Positions 1 to 9,554 of a stretch of 64,000 nucleotides of DNA are shown piece after piece. The stretch spans positions 558,001 through 622,000 of the forward strand of contig OZ253471.1 of the NCBI GenBank assembly GCA_965261715.1, read 5' to 3'. The translations under genes were made by a program, and so were the position numbers. Each line of letters starts with the position of its first letter. Position 1 is the first letter of the stretch. This DNA comes from Bin125 sp965261715. GTDB lineage: Bacteria; Chloroflexota; Dehalococcoidia; Bin125. Under the pieces are notes generated by a model. The model did no database searches. It saw nothing but the letters and a program-made list of their open reading frames with translations, and was not told the DNA's origin.

Positions 1-1
1 G

Positions 2-352
2 CTCGACCTGGCGTATCACTCCGATTCCGGCAATAACACTGACGAGATCGCCCGTGAACTGCATTCGATCACTGGTTTCCCATTTCCCGAGGACACGCAC
101 TTCCAGGCTGGCTTCGGTCACCTCTTCGGCTATGACGCGGGTTACTACGGGTACCTCTGGTCGCGGGTCTTCGGCGACGATATGTTCACCCGCTTCGAAG
201 CGCCGGGCGCGTCGGTCGCGAGCGTTGGCGCCGAGTACCGTCGCAGCATCCTCGAACCTGGAGGAACCGCAGATGCGGAACATCTAATCCAGCAATTCCT
301 CGGTCGGGAGCCCAACGCCGACGCCTTCCTGCGGGAGCTGGGACTGCAGTGA
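2..352 (+). CDS. M3-family oligopeptidase, C-terminal fragment
   Basis: This is the last 116 residues of a zinc peptidase that enters from outside the window, read in the frame starting at base 2. The conserved C-terminal block of thimet oligopeptidase/oligopeptidase A is visible: a glycine/tyrosine stretch (DAGYYGYLWSRVF), then VGAEYRRSILEPGG, then FLGREPNADAFLRELGL just before the stop. The HExxH zinc site lies upstream of the window. Members of this family cleave short cytoplasmic peptides. The family call is firm from the C-terminal signature; substrate range cannot be judged. Confidence 0.88.
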   Translation, partial: LDLAYHSDSGNNTDEIARELHSITGFPFPEDTHFQAGFGHLFGYDAGYYGYLWSRVFGDDMFTRFEAPGASVASVGAEYRRSILEPGGTADAEHLIQQFLGREPNADAFLRELGLQ

Positions 353-466
353 AACAGCTTGTTCATCAAGCTCACAATCGCCGTGAGCGCTGCTGGCACT
401 AGCAACGATTCTTCGAAGCCGGTACTATGGTGCTCGAATGATGACCAACGGGGATTAGAGGCTTCG

Positions 467-997
467 ATGGTTCTGGCAAATGATCAGCCGATTGGCACAG
501 ACGCCCAAACGTTGGGAGACCTGGACATGGTCTTGGCCGAGTTGGCCGGCGTTCTCGACGAGGAACCGCTAAAGGATGGCATCACTCATCGAGCCGAGCA
601 AACCATAGGCGCACACCTCCAACTCTTCGTTCAAAGCGACCCGGAGCAGCTCGTTGGCAAACTGTTCCAGGAGAACCCAGAGCTTTGCGCGTCTGTCATT
701 CGGTGTCTCGGGCGCTGCCCTACAGCTGCATGGCCCGAACCGGGACCGCCATCTAGCTGGCAAGCGAGTTGGCTGGTCAGCGCTGGCTCCAACTCCATTG
801 GTCGATCAGCCGATTGGCGTCGTGAATTGCTGAGGCAGAGCCTCGCTTCAATCGACGTACTGCTCCGCGATGCCGCAATTCAGGCGGTTGAGGAATGGGA
901 AGACCCGACCTTGCTCCCCGTACTTCAGGAGCATGACGAGCCGCAACTCTGGCTTCGCGAATACCTTGATGCGGTAGTGGCAGACATCGCACGCTAG
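467..997 (+). CDS. Uncharacterised protein, helical C-terminus
   Basis: I do not recognise this gene. The frame is open from 359, but the ATG at 467 is preferred because the first 36 codons look like non-coding sequence. The product is about 176 residues, acidic and predicted mostly helical. Its C-terminal part (RDAAIQAVEEWEDPTLLPVL, then WLREYLDAVVADI) has the spacing of HEAT-like repeats. It is followed after 3 bases by a second unknown gene, so the two are probably co-transcribed. Base composition is less GC-biased than the flanking housekeeping genes, which hints at acquired DNA. Confidence 0.55.
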   Translation: MVLANDQPIGTDAQTLGDLDMVLAELAGVLDEEPLKDGITHRAEQTIGAHLQLFVQSDPEQLVGKLFQENPELCASVIRCLGRCPTAAWPEPGPPSSWQASWLVSAGSNSIGRSADWRRELLRQSLASIDVLLRDAAIQAVEEWEDPTLLPVLQEHDEPQLWLREYLDAVVADIAR

Positions 998-1000
998 GCG

Positions 1001-1516
1001 ATGTACCTCGCGCGCAACATCACTGTTGGCAACTGGAAAGATCGGTCGCATCGAATAGGCGACATTGCGTTTGAACATGCAATAAATTCTGATCTGGTTG
1101 TGCGCGACGGCACGCTCTCCTTCTGGCGATGCCCATCTGACAATCCGGCTGACCTTGACGCAGTTGCGCTCGCGCTAGCGGCCGCACGTGACCGTGTCTC
1201 CAGGGTCCAGCTCGTTCTGGTGCAGCAGGACCGAGTGGCGGCACTCCGTATTCGTCAAACCGCGACCCTGGGCAGAACGCCGGTTCACGACCTGAGGCAC
1301 CTTCACGTCACTTTGGAGGAAATCAATGACGTGCGGCGGCAGGGGTTGGCTGAGCTGGTCCAGGACGCTGTTAGCAATGGCATGTTTCGCAGCTACTCGA
1401 AAGGCGAGATTCGATCGTTGCTGCTGGACGCCCTGGGCGATGGTCGGATCGCGCTCGAAGAACTTGTCCTTAGTCTGCTCGCAAGGCTCGAGGCATCCGT
1501 ACCTCGCTGTGATTAG
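1001..1516 (+). CDS. Uncharacterised protein, partner of upstream gene
   Basis: I do not recognise the family. The product is 171 residues and soluble, with no signal peptide or membrane segment. It starts 3 bases after the upstream unknown gene, which suggests translational coupling. The middle is rich in Ala, Arg, Val and Leu (VALALAAARDRV), and the C-terminal 40 residues are predicted helical (EIRSLLLDALGDGRIALEEL). No catalytic motif is evident. It ends shortly before icd, which has its own ribosome binding site. Confidence 0.5.
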   Translation: MYLARNITVGNWKDRSHRIGDIAFEHAINSDLVVRDGTLSFWRCPSDNPADLDAVALALAAARDRVSRVQLVLVQQDRVAALRIRQTATLGRTPVHDLRHLHVTLEEINDVRRQGLAELVQDAVSNGMFRSYSKGEIRSLLLDALGDGRIALEELVLSLLARLEASVPRCD

Positions 1517-1640
1517 TCTGCCTCCGTGTGTCATCGTCGTTGACGTTGATTAGTCAGTCAGGCAATTCCCATCCGTCACGGCGACAGCAGGTACACTGCC
1601 GACGGTACTTCGACGCGGTCGATTGACGAGGAGATTGACG

Positions 1641-2855
1641 ATGCCCACGATTGACACCATCGAGCAGGCGAAGACGCGCTTCGGCGAGCTGCTTGAGGCC
1701 CAACAGATCCGGGTGGATGGGATCAAGGAGCAGGGCGAGCCAACCGACTTCAGCAAACTCGACCATATTGAGATCGGCGTCCTGGGTGGCGACGGTATTG
1801 GTCCGTCCATCGCGCACGAGTCGCAGCGGGTGCTGGAAGCCTTGTTGGCCGACCAGGTCAAATCCGGCCGCGTCAACTTCCGCACCATTGATGGTCTCAC
1901 CATCGAGCGCCGCGCCGAGGAGTTGGCAGCCATCCCCGAGGGCGTGCTCAAGGAAATCAACGAGTGCGACGTCACGTTCAAGGGTCCAACCACGACCCCG
2001 GAACAAGGCGACGGTTGGCCGAACATTGAGTCGGCCAATGTGGCGATGCGCAAGGTGCTGGATCTCTTCGCCAACGTGCGACCGGTGCGAGTACCTGCAC
2101 AGGGCATCGACTGGACCTTCTTCCGCGAGAATACCGAAGACCTGTACGCGGTCGGCTCCGAGGGTTTCTCCATCGGTGATCTCAACATCGACTTCAAAAT
2201 CCTCTCAAATCCTGGCTCCGAACGGATCATCCGGGCGGCCTTCGAATACGCACAGGCCAATGGCAAGAAGTCCGTCACCATCGTGACCAAGGCCAATGTC
2301 ATCAAGACGACCGATGGCGCATTTCTCGACGCCGCCCGAAAAGTCAGTGAGGACTTCCCGGGCGTTGAGTGGGAGGGCTGGTACATCGACATCATGACCG
2401 CGAAGCTGGTCGACCCGAAGCGTCGCACCAACTTCCAGGTCTTCGCGCTGCCCAACCTCTACGGCGACATCCTGACCGACGAGGCGGCTGAGTTCCAGGG
2501 CGGCGTCGGCACCGCCGGCGCAGCCAACATTGGCACCAAGACCGCGATGTTCGAGGCGATTCACGGCTCCGCGCCGCGCATGATGCGAGAGGGCCGCGAC
2601 ATCTACGCTGACCCCTCCTCGATGCTGCGCGCAGGCGCGATGCTGCTCTCGCACATCGGCTTCCCCGAACTCGGCGGCAAGCTCGACAAAGCCATGGACC
2701 TCTGCGGACTGTACGAGAAGGAACTCGTGATGACCGGCCGCGACACCGGCGCGACGACCGCCGACTTCGGCGAGTACGTGTTGGCGATGGTCAACGACTC
2801 GACCCTGGACGCTCGTTGGACGACGGCGATTGAAGCCGTACGTGTCGGCGCGTAG
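1641..2855 (+). CDS. icd: Isocitrate dehydrogenase (decarboxylating)
   Basis: It catalyses oxidative decarboxylation of isocitrate to 2-oxoglutarate in the TCA cycle. The N-terminal nucleotide-fold signature GGDGIGPSIAHE, the ENTEDLYA segment, TIVTKANVIKTTDGAF, and the metal-binding signature LPNLYGDILTDEAAEF followed by GGVGTAGAANIG define the isocitrate/isopropylmalate dehydrogenase family. The overall pattern favours isocitrate over isopropylmalate. The start is ATG 1641, with AGGAGA six bases upstream; an in-frame TTG at 1623 is less likely. At 404 residues it has normal length. NADP versus NAD use was not determined. Confidence 0.88.
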   Translation: MPTIDTIEQAKTRFGELLEAQQIRVDGIKEQGEPTDFSKLDHIEIGVLGGDGIGPSIAHESQRVLEALLADQVKSGRVNFRTIDGLTIERRAEELAAIPEGVLKEINECDVTFKGPTTTPEQGDGWPNIESANVAMRKVLDLFANVRPVRVPAQGIDWTFFRENTEDLYAVGSEGFSIGDLNIDFKILSNPGSERIIRAAFEYAQANGKKSVTIVTKANVIKTTDGAFLDAARKVSEDFPGVEWEGWYIDIMTAKLVDPKRRTNFQVFALPNLYGDILTDEAAEFQGGVGTAGAANIGTKTAMFEAIHGSAPRMMREGRDIYADPSSMLRAGAMLLSHIGFPELGGKLDKAMDLCGLYEKELVMTGRDTGATTADFGEYVLAMVNDSTLDARWTTAIEAVRVGA

Positions 2856-2873
2856 AGGATCACAGGTCTACTC

Positions 2874-3500
2874 ATGGCTGACTCAGTTCGAGTCGAGCGT
2901 GCCCGAGCGGAGCGTGCCGAGGCTGGACGCAAAGCAACAGTAATTCGGGCGGACTCGCTTGAGGACCGTGCAAAAAAGTCCGAGAAACAGGCGCGAGACC
3001 TGCGTGGGCATCTCGACATGCTTGCCGGCCGCCTGTCGAAAGCCGGCGAGGAAGTCGAGCCGCTGCGCAACGAGCTGCGCGAGGTCAAGACCGAGCTGGA
3101 GTCCCTGCGCACGCAAGCTGCTGAGGCGACCGCGTCGGCGGAGTCCGCCAAGGCGCAACTGGCCGAACTGAGCGCGCGCGCTGAATCGGCAGAGCTGGAG
3201 CGAGACCGCCTGCGCGGCGAACATCAGGCGCTGACCGAGAAGTCGACCTTCTACGAACAGGCGGCCAAGGAGTCAACGTCCTCATTGGCCGCGGCGTCGG
3301 CGGCGCAGGTTGAGGCGGAGAGCAAAGCGAAGGAATTGCAATCGACCCTCGACGAGCGGCACGAGGAGTTCCGCCAGGAACGCAATCGTCTGAGCCGGGA
3401 GAATGAGCGGCTGCAAAAGCAAGTCGAACAGCTAGAGGCCGAAGTCGAAGCGTCGAAGGGCGGACTGGGCGGCGTATTGCGTCGTCGATTTGGCGGTTAG
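2874..3500 (+). CDS. Coiled-coil protein of unknown function
   Basis: The 208-residue product is almost entirely a predicted coiled coil: long runs of Glu, Lys, Arg, Ala and Leu in heptad-like spacing from about residue 5 to 195. It closes with a glycine/arginine tail (GGLGGVLRRRFGG). No signal peptide, membrane segment or catalytic motif is visible. It lies 18 bases after icd on the same strand. Coiled coils match many structural proteins by composition alone, so no function is assigned. Confidence 0.7.
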   Translation: MADSVRVERARAERAEAGRKATVIRADSLEDRAKKSEKQARDLRGHLDMLAGRLSKAGEEVEPLRNELREVKTELESLRTQAAEATASAESAKAQLAELSARAESAELERDRLRGEHQALTEKSTFYEQAAKESTSSLAAASAAQVEAESKAKELQSTLDERHEEFRQERNRLSRENERLQKQVEQLEAEVEASKGGLGGVLRRRFGG

Positions 3501-3579
3501 CGCTGCCCTCAGCCCATTGTGTAGCCCATTGTGGTAGCGCGATACTGCCGGGTGTCGGTTCGGTAGTTACGATCAGTTG

Positions 3580-6500
3580 ATGCAACGTCCCGACTTACGC
3601 ACTGCCGCTGCCGAGCGTGTCATCGTGCTCGATGGCGCGACCGGCACGGGTTTGCAACTCCTGGGTCTGTCACTTTCCGACTTCGACGGCCTCGAAGGCT
3701 GCAACGAAATTCTCAACATCTCGCGGCCCGACGCGGTGGCGTCGTTGCATGAGTCCTATCTCGAGGCGGGCGCCGACGCCGTTCTGACCAACACGTTCGG
3801 CGCGTCGACCATCACGCTTGGGGATTACGACCTGTCAGAGCGGACGCGTGAGATCAATCGGACATCGGCAACCATCGCGCGCGGTGTCGCCGACCGATTC
3901 TCGACATCCGAACGACCCCGATACGTGCTCGGTTCAATCGGCCCCGGGACCAAGCTGCCCACACTCGGCCATGTGGGCTTCGATGAAATACACGCGGCCT
4001 ATCTCGAACAGGCCCGAGGATTGCTCGATGGTGGCGTCGACGCACTGCTGGTCGAGACGGTCTACGACCTGCTGCAAGGCAAGGCCGCGATTCTGGCCTG
4101 CAAAGACGCCCTGGCCGAGTTCAACAGCTCCACGCCTCTGTTCGCGACGGTCACGATCGAGACAACCGGACAGATGCTTGTGGGCAGCGAGATCGGCGCG
4201 GCGCTCACCGCGCTGGCGCCTCTCGGTCTGGATGGCATCGGGCTTAACTGCGCGACCGGCCCCGATCTGATGCATGAGCCATTGCGTCATCTGTCGGCCA
4301 ATGCCGAGACGACGCTGCTCTGCTCGCCCAACGCCGGCCTGCCTCGCACCGAGAACGGGCAGATGGTGTACGACCTGACCCCGTCGGCATTGGCCGAAGC
4401 TCATCGGACGTTCGTCAGCGAGTATGGCGTCGGCATTGTCGGCGGATGCTGCGGCACGACGCCGGAACATGTTCGCGCGATGCGCGAGGCGATGAACGGA
4501 CTCAAGCCTGTCGAGCGACATCCGCAGCCGGAGGCCGGTGCTGCATCGTTATTCGTCTCGACTCCGTACCGACAGGATGCGTCATTCCTGATCGTCGGCG
4601 AGCGCGCCAACGCGAACGGATCGCGGCGATTCAAGCGATTGCTGCAGAACGAGGAATGGGAGCAGATGGCGAATGTCATCCGCGACCAGGCCGCCGAAGG
4701 CGCGCACATCGCCGATATCTGCGTCGACTTCGTCGGCCGCGACGGTACGCCGGATATGGCCGAACTGGTCTCACGGGCGCGGGGTTTGTCGACGCTGCCA
4801 CTGATGCTCGACTCGACCGAGCCGCAGGTGCTGGAGGCGGGGCTGAAGCAGTTGGGTGGCAAGGCGCTGGTCAACTCGATCAACCTCGAGGACGGCGGCA
4901 AGCGGCTCGATCAGACCCTCTCCACCGCGATCCGGTTTGGCGCCGGCGTGGTGGCGTTGGTGATCGATGAAGTGGGCCAGGCGCGCACCTGCGAGCGCAA
5001 GCTGGAAATCGCGCGTCGGCTGTACAGAATCGCGACCGAGGACTACGGACTCGCGCCCGAGGACCTGTTCTTCGACGCGCTAACACTACCGGTCAGTACT
5101 GGGCAAGACGACCTGCGCAAAGACGGCCTTGAGACCCTCAACGCCGTCGAGGCAATCTCGCGAGAGTTTCCGCGGGCTCAGACGATCCTCGGGATCTCCA
5201 ACATTTCATTCGGCCTCAATCCGGCCGCCCGACAGGTGTTGAACTCTGTCTTCCTGCACGATGCCGTGGAGCACGGTCTCAAGGCGGCCATCGTCCACGC
5301 GGCGCAGATTCTGCCGATCAATCGGATTCCAGAGGAACAGCTCAAAGCCGCGCGCCGATTGATCCTTGATGAATGGGCCAAAGGCCCGGAAGGTCTCGTC
5401 GATCCACTTCAGGCGTTCATGGCGCTGTTCGAGGATCAGCAGGCGACCACGCAAGAGCGCGACCGCCTTGAGGACCTGCCGCTGGACGAGCGATTGCACC
5501 GCCGAATCGTCGATGGCCAACGCGAGGGCCTGGAAGACGATCTCAACGAGGCGCTACAGAAGCGCGAAGCGATTCCGATCATCAACGATCTGCTGCTGCC
5601 GGCGATGCAGGAAGTCGGCGACCTGTTCGGCGCAGGTGACATGCAGCTGCCGTTCGTTTTGCAATCGGCGCAGACGATGAAGAAGGCAGTCGCCCATCTC
5701 GAGCCGCACATGGACAAGCTGGAATCGACCAGCAAGGGTTCCATCGTGCTGGCGACCGTGCGCGGCGACGTCCACGACATCGGCAAGAACCTGGTCGAGA
5801 TCATCCTCTCGAACAACGGCTTCACGACGATCAATCTCGGTATCAAGCAGCCGATCTCAAACATCATCGAAGCGGCGATCGAACATAACGCCGACGCGAT
5901 TGGCCTGTCGGGATTGTTGGTCAAGTCGACGCTGGTGATGAGAGAAGACCTGGAAGAGCTAAACCGTCGCGAGCTGTCCGACCGCTGGCCGGTCCTGCTG
6001 GGCGGCGCGGCGCTGACCCGCAAGTACGTCGAGTGGGACCTGCGCAACACGTTCCACGGCGACGTGTTCTACGGGTCGGACGCGTTCGAGGGTCTCAGGA
6101 TCATGAACGCGATGAGCGATGGGATCGAGTTGGATACTGAGCCTGTCAAACCAGTAGTTACTGGTAGTGCTGGCCGGGTTCGATGGGGGGCCGATGCAAG
6201 AGGTGCAGTTGGGGTGGCTATGCCTCGTACGGCAACGATTCCTGACGCTCCATTCTTAGGGACACGCGTGATACGTGGTCTGCCGCTGTCCGATATTTTC
6301 CCCTTCATCAATCGCACTGCGCTGTTGCGAGGACAGTGGGGGTTCAAAGGTCGCGATGCTGAGACGGTCACTCGGGCTGACCAGGTTCTCTCCGAAATCC
6401 AGCAGCAAGCGTTGCGCGACGGCATCCTTGAGCCTGCGGTCGTCTATGGATATTTCCCTGTTCAGTCCAAGGGCAAAACTCTGATTGTTTACGACACCGA

Positions 6501-7011
6501 CGGCTCAGGCTCGCCGCTGCTCCAATTCTCGTTCCCCCGTCAACAAGGCAAGCAGGGACGCTGCCTGGCCGATTATTTCCACTCCGTCAAATCGGGCGAG
6601 ATGGACGTGATCGGCTTCCACGTGGTCACAATGGGCCCGAGAGTCGGTGAATATGCTCAGCAGCTCTACGCCGATGACCGTTACCAGGACTATCTCTACT
6701 GGCACGGATTCGGCGTTGAGATCGCCGAGGCGCTGGCCGAGTACTGGCATCGGCGAATCCGGCAGGAGCTGAAGATCGATGGCTCCGACGGCGCGACGCC
6801 CGAGGAAATGATCAAGACGAACTACCAGGGCGCGCGCTATTCATTCGGGTATCCCGCCTGTCCCAACCTCGAGGACCAGGCCCTGCTCTGGCAATTGCTC
6901 GACCCGGAACGAATCGGCGTCTCGCTCAGCGACGAGTTCCAGATGCACCCGGAGCAATCGACCTCTGCGATGATCGTGCATCATCCCGAAGCGCGATATT
7001 TCAGTATCTAG
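3580..7011 (+). CDS. metH: Cobalamin-dependent methionine synthase
   Basis: It transfers the methyl group of 5-methyltetrahydrofolate to homocysteine through methylcobalamin. All four MetH modules are present in about 1143 residues: homocysteine-binding barrel (1-310; zinc ligands in GLNCATG near 224 and the Cys pair of GGCCGT near 290), pterin-binding barrel (about 320-600), B12 cap and Rossmann domain (about 620-860; DVHDIG at 730-735, His732 being the lower-axial cobalt ligand), and a C-terminal activation domain for S-adenosylmethionine-dependent reactivation. ATG 3580 is used; a TTG one codon upstream is possible. The linker before the activation domain (about 6130-6290) is less GC-rich than the rest. 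No cobalamin riboswitch is apparent in the short leader. Confidence 0.96.
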   Translation: MQRPDLRTAAAERVIVLDGATGTGLQLLGLSLSDFDGLEGCNEILNISRPDAVASLHESYLEAGADAVLTNTFGASTITLGDYDLSERTREINRTSATIARGVADRFSTSERPRYVLGSIGPGTKLPTLGHVGFDEIHAAYLEQARGLLDGGVDALLVETVYDLLQGKAAILACKDALAEFNSSTPLFATVTIETTGQMLVGSEIGAALTALAPLGLDGIGLNCATGPDLMHEPLRHLSANAETTLLCSPNAGLPRTENGQMVYDLTPSALAEAHRTFVSEYGVGIVGGCCGTTPEHVRAMREAMNGLKPVERHPQPEAGAASLFVSTPYRQDASFLIVGERANANGSRRFKRLLQNEEWEQMANVIRDQAAEGAHIADICVDFVGRDGTPDMAELVSRARGLSTLPLMLDSTEPQVLEAGLKQLGGKALVNSINLEDGGKRLDQTLSTAIRFGAGVVALVIDEVGQARTCERKLEIARRLYRIATEDYGLAPEDLFFDALTLPVSTGQDDLRKDGLETLNAVEAISREFPRAQTILGISNISFGLNPAARQVLNSVFLHDAVEHGLKAAIVHAAQILPINRIPEEQLKAARRLILDEWAKGPEGLVDPLQAFMALFEDQQATTQERDRLEDLPLDERLHRRIVDGQREGLEDDLNEALQKREAIPIINDLLLPAMQEVGDLFGAGDMQLPFVLQSAQTMKKAVAHLEPHMDKLESTSKGSIVLATVRGDVHDIGKNLVEIILSNNGFTTINLGIKQPISNIIEAAIEHNADAIGLSGLLVKSTLVMREDLEELNRRELSDRWPVLLGGAALTRKYVEWDLRNTFHGDVFYGSDAFEGLRIMNAMSDGIELDTEPVKPVVTGSAGRVRWGADARGAVGVAMPRTATIPDAPFLGTRVIRGLPLSDIFPFINRTALLRGQWGFKGRDAETVTRADQVLSEIQQQALRDGILEPAVVYGYFPVQSKGKTLIVYDTDGSGSPLLQFSFPRQQGKQGRCLADYFHSVKSGEMDVIGFHVVTMGPRVGEYAQQLYADDRYQDYLYWHGFGVEIAEALAEYWHRRIRQELKIDGSDGATPEEMIKTNYQGARYSFGYPACPNLEDQALLWQLLDPERIGVSLSDEFQMHPEQSTSAMIVHHPEARYFSI

Positions 7012-7086
7012 GCCGTCGGCGCGATAGGATGCGTTCGGTTGAACTCGACGCTACAGGGGGACTGAGGCTGATGACGCAGGCGCTCC

Positions 7087-8439
7087 ATGGCTGATCTCTT
7101 CCGACCGCGTTGGCGCGAGGGCAACGACCCATTCCGCCGGCTGGTCGTACAGACCACGCTGCGATTCATGGAGGTTGAGGCCGCCGGCGGCATCGTCCTG
7201 GTGTTTGCCGCCGTCGTGGCGATGATCTGGGCCAACGTCGACTTCCACGCCTACGAGTCCTTCTGGCACGCACACATCAAGCTCGACCTGGTGATCTGGT
7301 CATTCGACCAGTCGCTGCAGCACGTCGTCAACGACGTGCTAATGGTCGTCTTCTTCCTCGTCGTCGGCGCCGAGATCAAACGCGAGGTCACCCACGGCGA
7401 GTTGCGCAGTGTTCGCCAGGCGGCGTTGCCGATCATCGCCGCGCTCGGTGGCATGTTGGTACCGGCCGGCCTCTACGCGATCCTCAACGCAGGCGGCGAC
7501 GGCTCCTCGGGTTGGGGCATTCCTGTGGCGACAGACATCGCCTTCGCGCTGGGCGTCCTGGCGCTGGTTGGACGCGGCGTACCTGTTCAACTTAAGATTT
7601 TCCTGCTCACGCTCGCCGTCGCCGATGACGTCGGCGGCATTCTGATCATCGCCATCTTCTACTCGGAGTCGATCAAGTTCGAGTGGCTGTTGGGCATGGT
7701 TGGAGCGGTGGCGTTCCTGCTCCTGCTGAAGCAGTTTGGATTCCGCCACTTCGGCATTCATGCGCTCGGCGGTGTGTTCCTCTGGTTGACGCTCTGGGAG
7801 GCCGGCGTCCACGCGACGCTGGCCGGCGTCATTCTTGGCCTGATCGTCCCCGCCGACGCCCTGTATAACACCAAAGGCACGGGTCGGCGCATCGACTATC
7901 TACTTCAGCGACTGAGATATGTGGAAGAGGACCCTGACCCAGTGGTGCGTGAGCGGGACGCCCAGGAAACGCTGAGTAACATCCGGCATGTATCCCATGA
8001 AGCGACGAGTCCGCTCGAGCGTCTTGAGGAGGGCATGGCGCCGATCTCCGCGTTCATCGTGGTGCCAATCTTCGCCCTGGCCAATGCGGGAATCCACATC
8101 ACCGGAGATAGTATTGAGGCGGCGCTCAGCTCCAACATTGCCTGGGGCATATTCATCGGCCTCTTGCTTGGCAAGTTTGTCGGGATTCTGGGCGTCTCCG
8201 CGCTGGCAATCAAACTGGGCATCGCATTCAAGCCGGAGCAACTGCGCTGGTCGCATCTGGCGGGTGCGGCGCTGCTGGCGGGTATCGGATTCACCGTGGC
8301 CATCTTCATCGCCAATCTCAGTTTCGACGCAGAGCAGACCGAGCTGCTCGAGGCGGCCAAGATCGGTATCTTCGCGGCGTCCATCGTGGCGGCGGTATTG
8401 GGCTTCTCGGTCCTGCGTGGAGTCAAGCCACGTTTTTGA
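7087..8439 (+). CDS. nhaA: Na+/H+ antiporter NhaA
   Basis: This inner-membrane antiporter exports sodium in exchange for protons and serves pH and salt homeostasis. The 450-residue product shows many hydrophobic helices and the family core: ATDIAFALGVLALVG carries the ion-binding Asp150, and LTLAVADDVGGILI carries the adjacent Asp pair 180-181, equivalent to the essential Asp133, 163 and 164 of the E. coli protein. A hydrophilic cytoplasmic loop (about residues 255-310) is longer than in the E. coli enzyme. It is 75 bases after metH. Confidence 0.95.
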   Translation: MADLFRPRWREGNDPFRRLVVQTTLRFMEVEAAGGIVLVFAAVVAMIWANVDFHAYESFWHAHIKLDLVIWSFDQSLQHVVNDVLMVVFFLVVGAEIKREVTHGELRSVRQAALPIIAALGGMLVPAGLYAILNAGGDGSSGWGIPVATDIAFALGVLALVGRGVPVQLKIFLLTLAVADDVGGILIIAIFYSESIKFEWLLGMVGAVAFLLLLKQFGFRHFGIHALGGVFLWLTLWEAGVHATLAGVILGLIVPADALYNTKGTGRRIDYLLQRLRYVEEDPDPVVRERDAQETLSNIRHVSHEATSPLERLEEGMAPISAFIVVPIFALANAGIHITGDSIEAALSSNIAWGIFIGLLLGKFVGILGVSALAIKLGIAFKPEQLRWSHLAGAALLAGIGFTVAIFIANLSFDAEQTELLEAAKIGIFAASIVAAVLGFSVLRGVKPRF

Positions 8440-8541
8440 CCCGCGCCCTGGCCAATCTGAAACAGGCCCATTGATGAGGGAAGAAGAAACGACGCCCAGC
8501 GCCGAGAACACAGGCGCAGAGTAATATTGCGCTACACTTCC

Positions 8542-8558
8542 GACGGCTAACCGCCGTT
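8542..8558. repeat. Short hairpin, GACGGC-type
   Basis: An inverted repeat with arms GACGGC and GCCGTT around a 5-base loop lies in the leader of the molybdenum hydroxylase operon. The same GACGGC/GCCGTC motif recurs twice between the second and third genes of that operon. It may be a small REP-like element or an RNA-stability hairpin. Confidence 0.45.
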
Positions 8559-8649
8559 CGCGTCTCTGTGCGCGACCGCGATCTGGCCCTGATCGATATC
8601 AACAAGAACGAGCGCCGAAGAGCGCTGGACCAAACAGGAGGCGGAATTC

Positions 8650-9516
8650 GTGCAAGCGGTGAAATATGCCCGCGCCGGCAGCGTGGAAGAGGCAGTTAGC
8701 CTCCTGCAAAACGGAGGCGAAACCGCACGTCCGTTGGCAGGCGGAACCGATGTCATCGTGCAGGCGCGCGAGCGCACGCGGGACATCAACCTGTTCGTCG
8801 ACATCAAGCACATACCCGAGCTGATGAATATTGAGTACTCAGCCGATTCCGGTCTCACCATCGGCGCGGGGACTCCGTGTTACCAGCTCTACGGCGACTC
8901 CACCATTTCGGATCTTTATCCGGCGCTGGTCGACTCGGCCTCGCTAATTGGTGGCACGGCAATTCAGGGCCGTGCTTCTCTGGGCGGCAACCTGTGTAAC
9001 TCCTCACCGGCAGCCGACGGGATTCCGTCGCTGATCGTGCTCGAGGCTCAGGTGGAAATTGCCGGGCCAAACGGTCGGCGGACCGTCGCGGTTGAGGACT
9101 TCTGTACCGCTCCCGGCCGCAACGTGCTGGAGGCCGGCGAAATCGTCGTCAAGCTCCACTTCCCGGTACCGGCCGAGGGCTCGGGCGCGCGATTCCTGCG
9201 CTTCATTCCTCGCAACGAGATGGACATTGCCGTCGCCAACGCCGCGACGCAGGTTCGCTTCGACGGTGACGGGACTGTGACCTGGGCCCGCGTCTCACTC
9301 GGCGCGATTGCACCGACGCCATTGCTGGTCTCCGAGGCCGCCGCCGCGCTGGTCGGTCAGCCGCTCAGCGATGAGACGATCGCGGCTGCTGCCGCGGCGT
9401 CGAGCGCTGCGGCCAAACCAATCACCGACATGCGCGGCAGCATTCGCCAGCGGGTCCATCTCGCCGGCGTGCTCACCGAGCGCACCATCCGACAGGCCGC
9501 CGAGCGCGCCGCCTGA
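8650..9516 (+). CDS. Molybdenum hydroxylase, FAD-binding subunit
   Basis: This medium subunit passes electrons from the iron-sulfur subunit to FAD in xanthine dehydrogenase/CO dehydrogenase-family enzymes. The FAD pyrophosphate motifs are clear: PLAGGTDVIVQ in the N-terminal domain and IGGTAIQGRASLGGNLCNSS in the second. The CO-dehydrogenase-flavoprotein C-terminal domain follows. The GTG start at 8650 follows AGGAGG at a good distance. At 288 residues it is typical. It is first in a medium-small-large operon, the usual order for this family. Confidence 0.92.
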   Translation: MQAVKYARAGSVEEAVSLLQNGGETARPLAGGTDVIVQARERTRDINLFVDIKHIPELMNIEYSADSGLTIGAGTPCYQLYGDSTISDLYPALVDSASLIGGTAIQGRASLGGNLCNSSPAADGIPSLIVLEAQVEIAGPNGRRTVAVEDFCTAPGRNVLEAGEIVVKLHFPVPAEGSGARFLRFIPRNEMDIAVANAATQVRFDGDGTVTWARVSLGAIAPTPLLVSEAAAALVGQPLSDETIAAAAAASSAAAKPITDMRGSIRQRVHLAGVLTERTIRQAAERAA

Positions 9517-9554
9517 GCCATCAGATTCGATCGATTAACGGAGGAACATCTTCC

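Noticed and set aside
3501..3579. Possible cobalamin riboswitch before metH
   Set aside because: The leader is only about 80 bases and shows no B12-box-like sequence or required helices.
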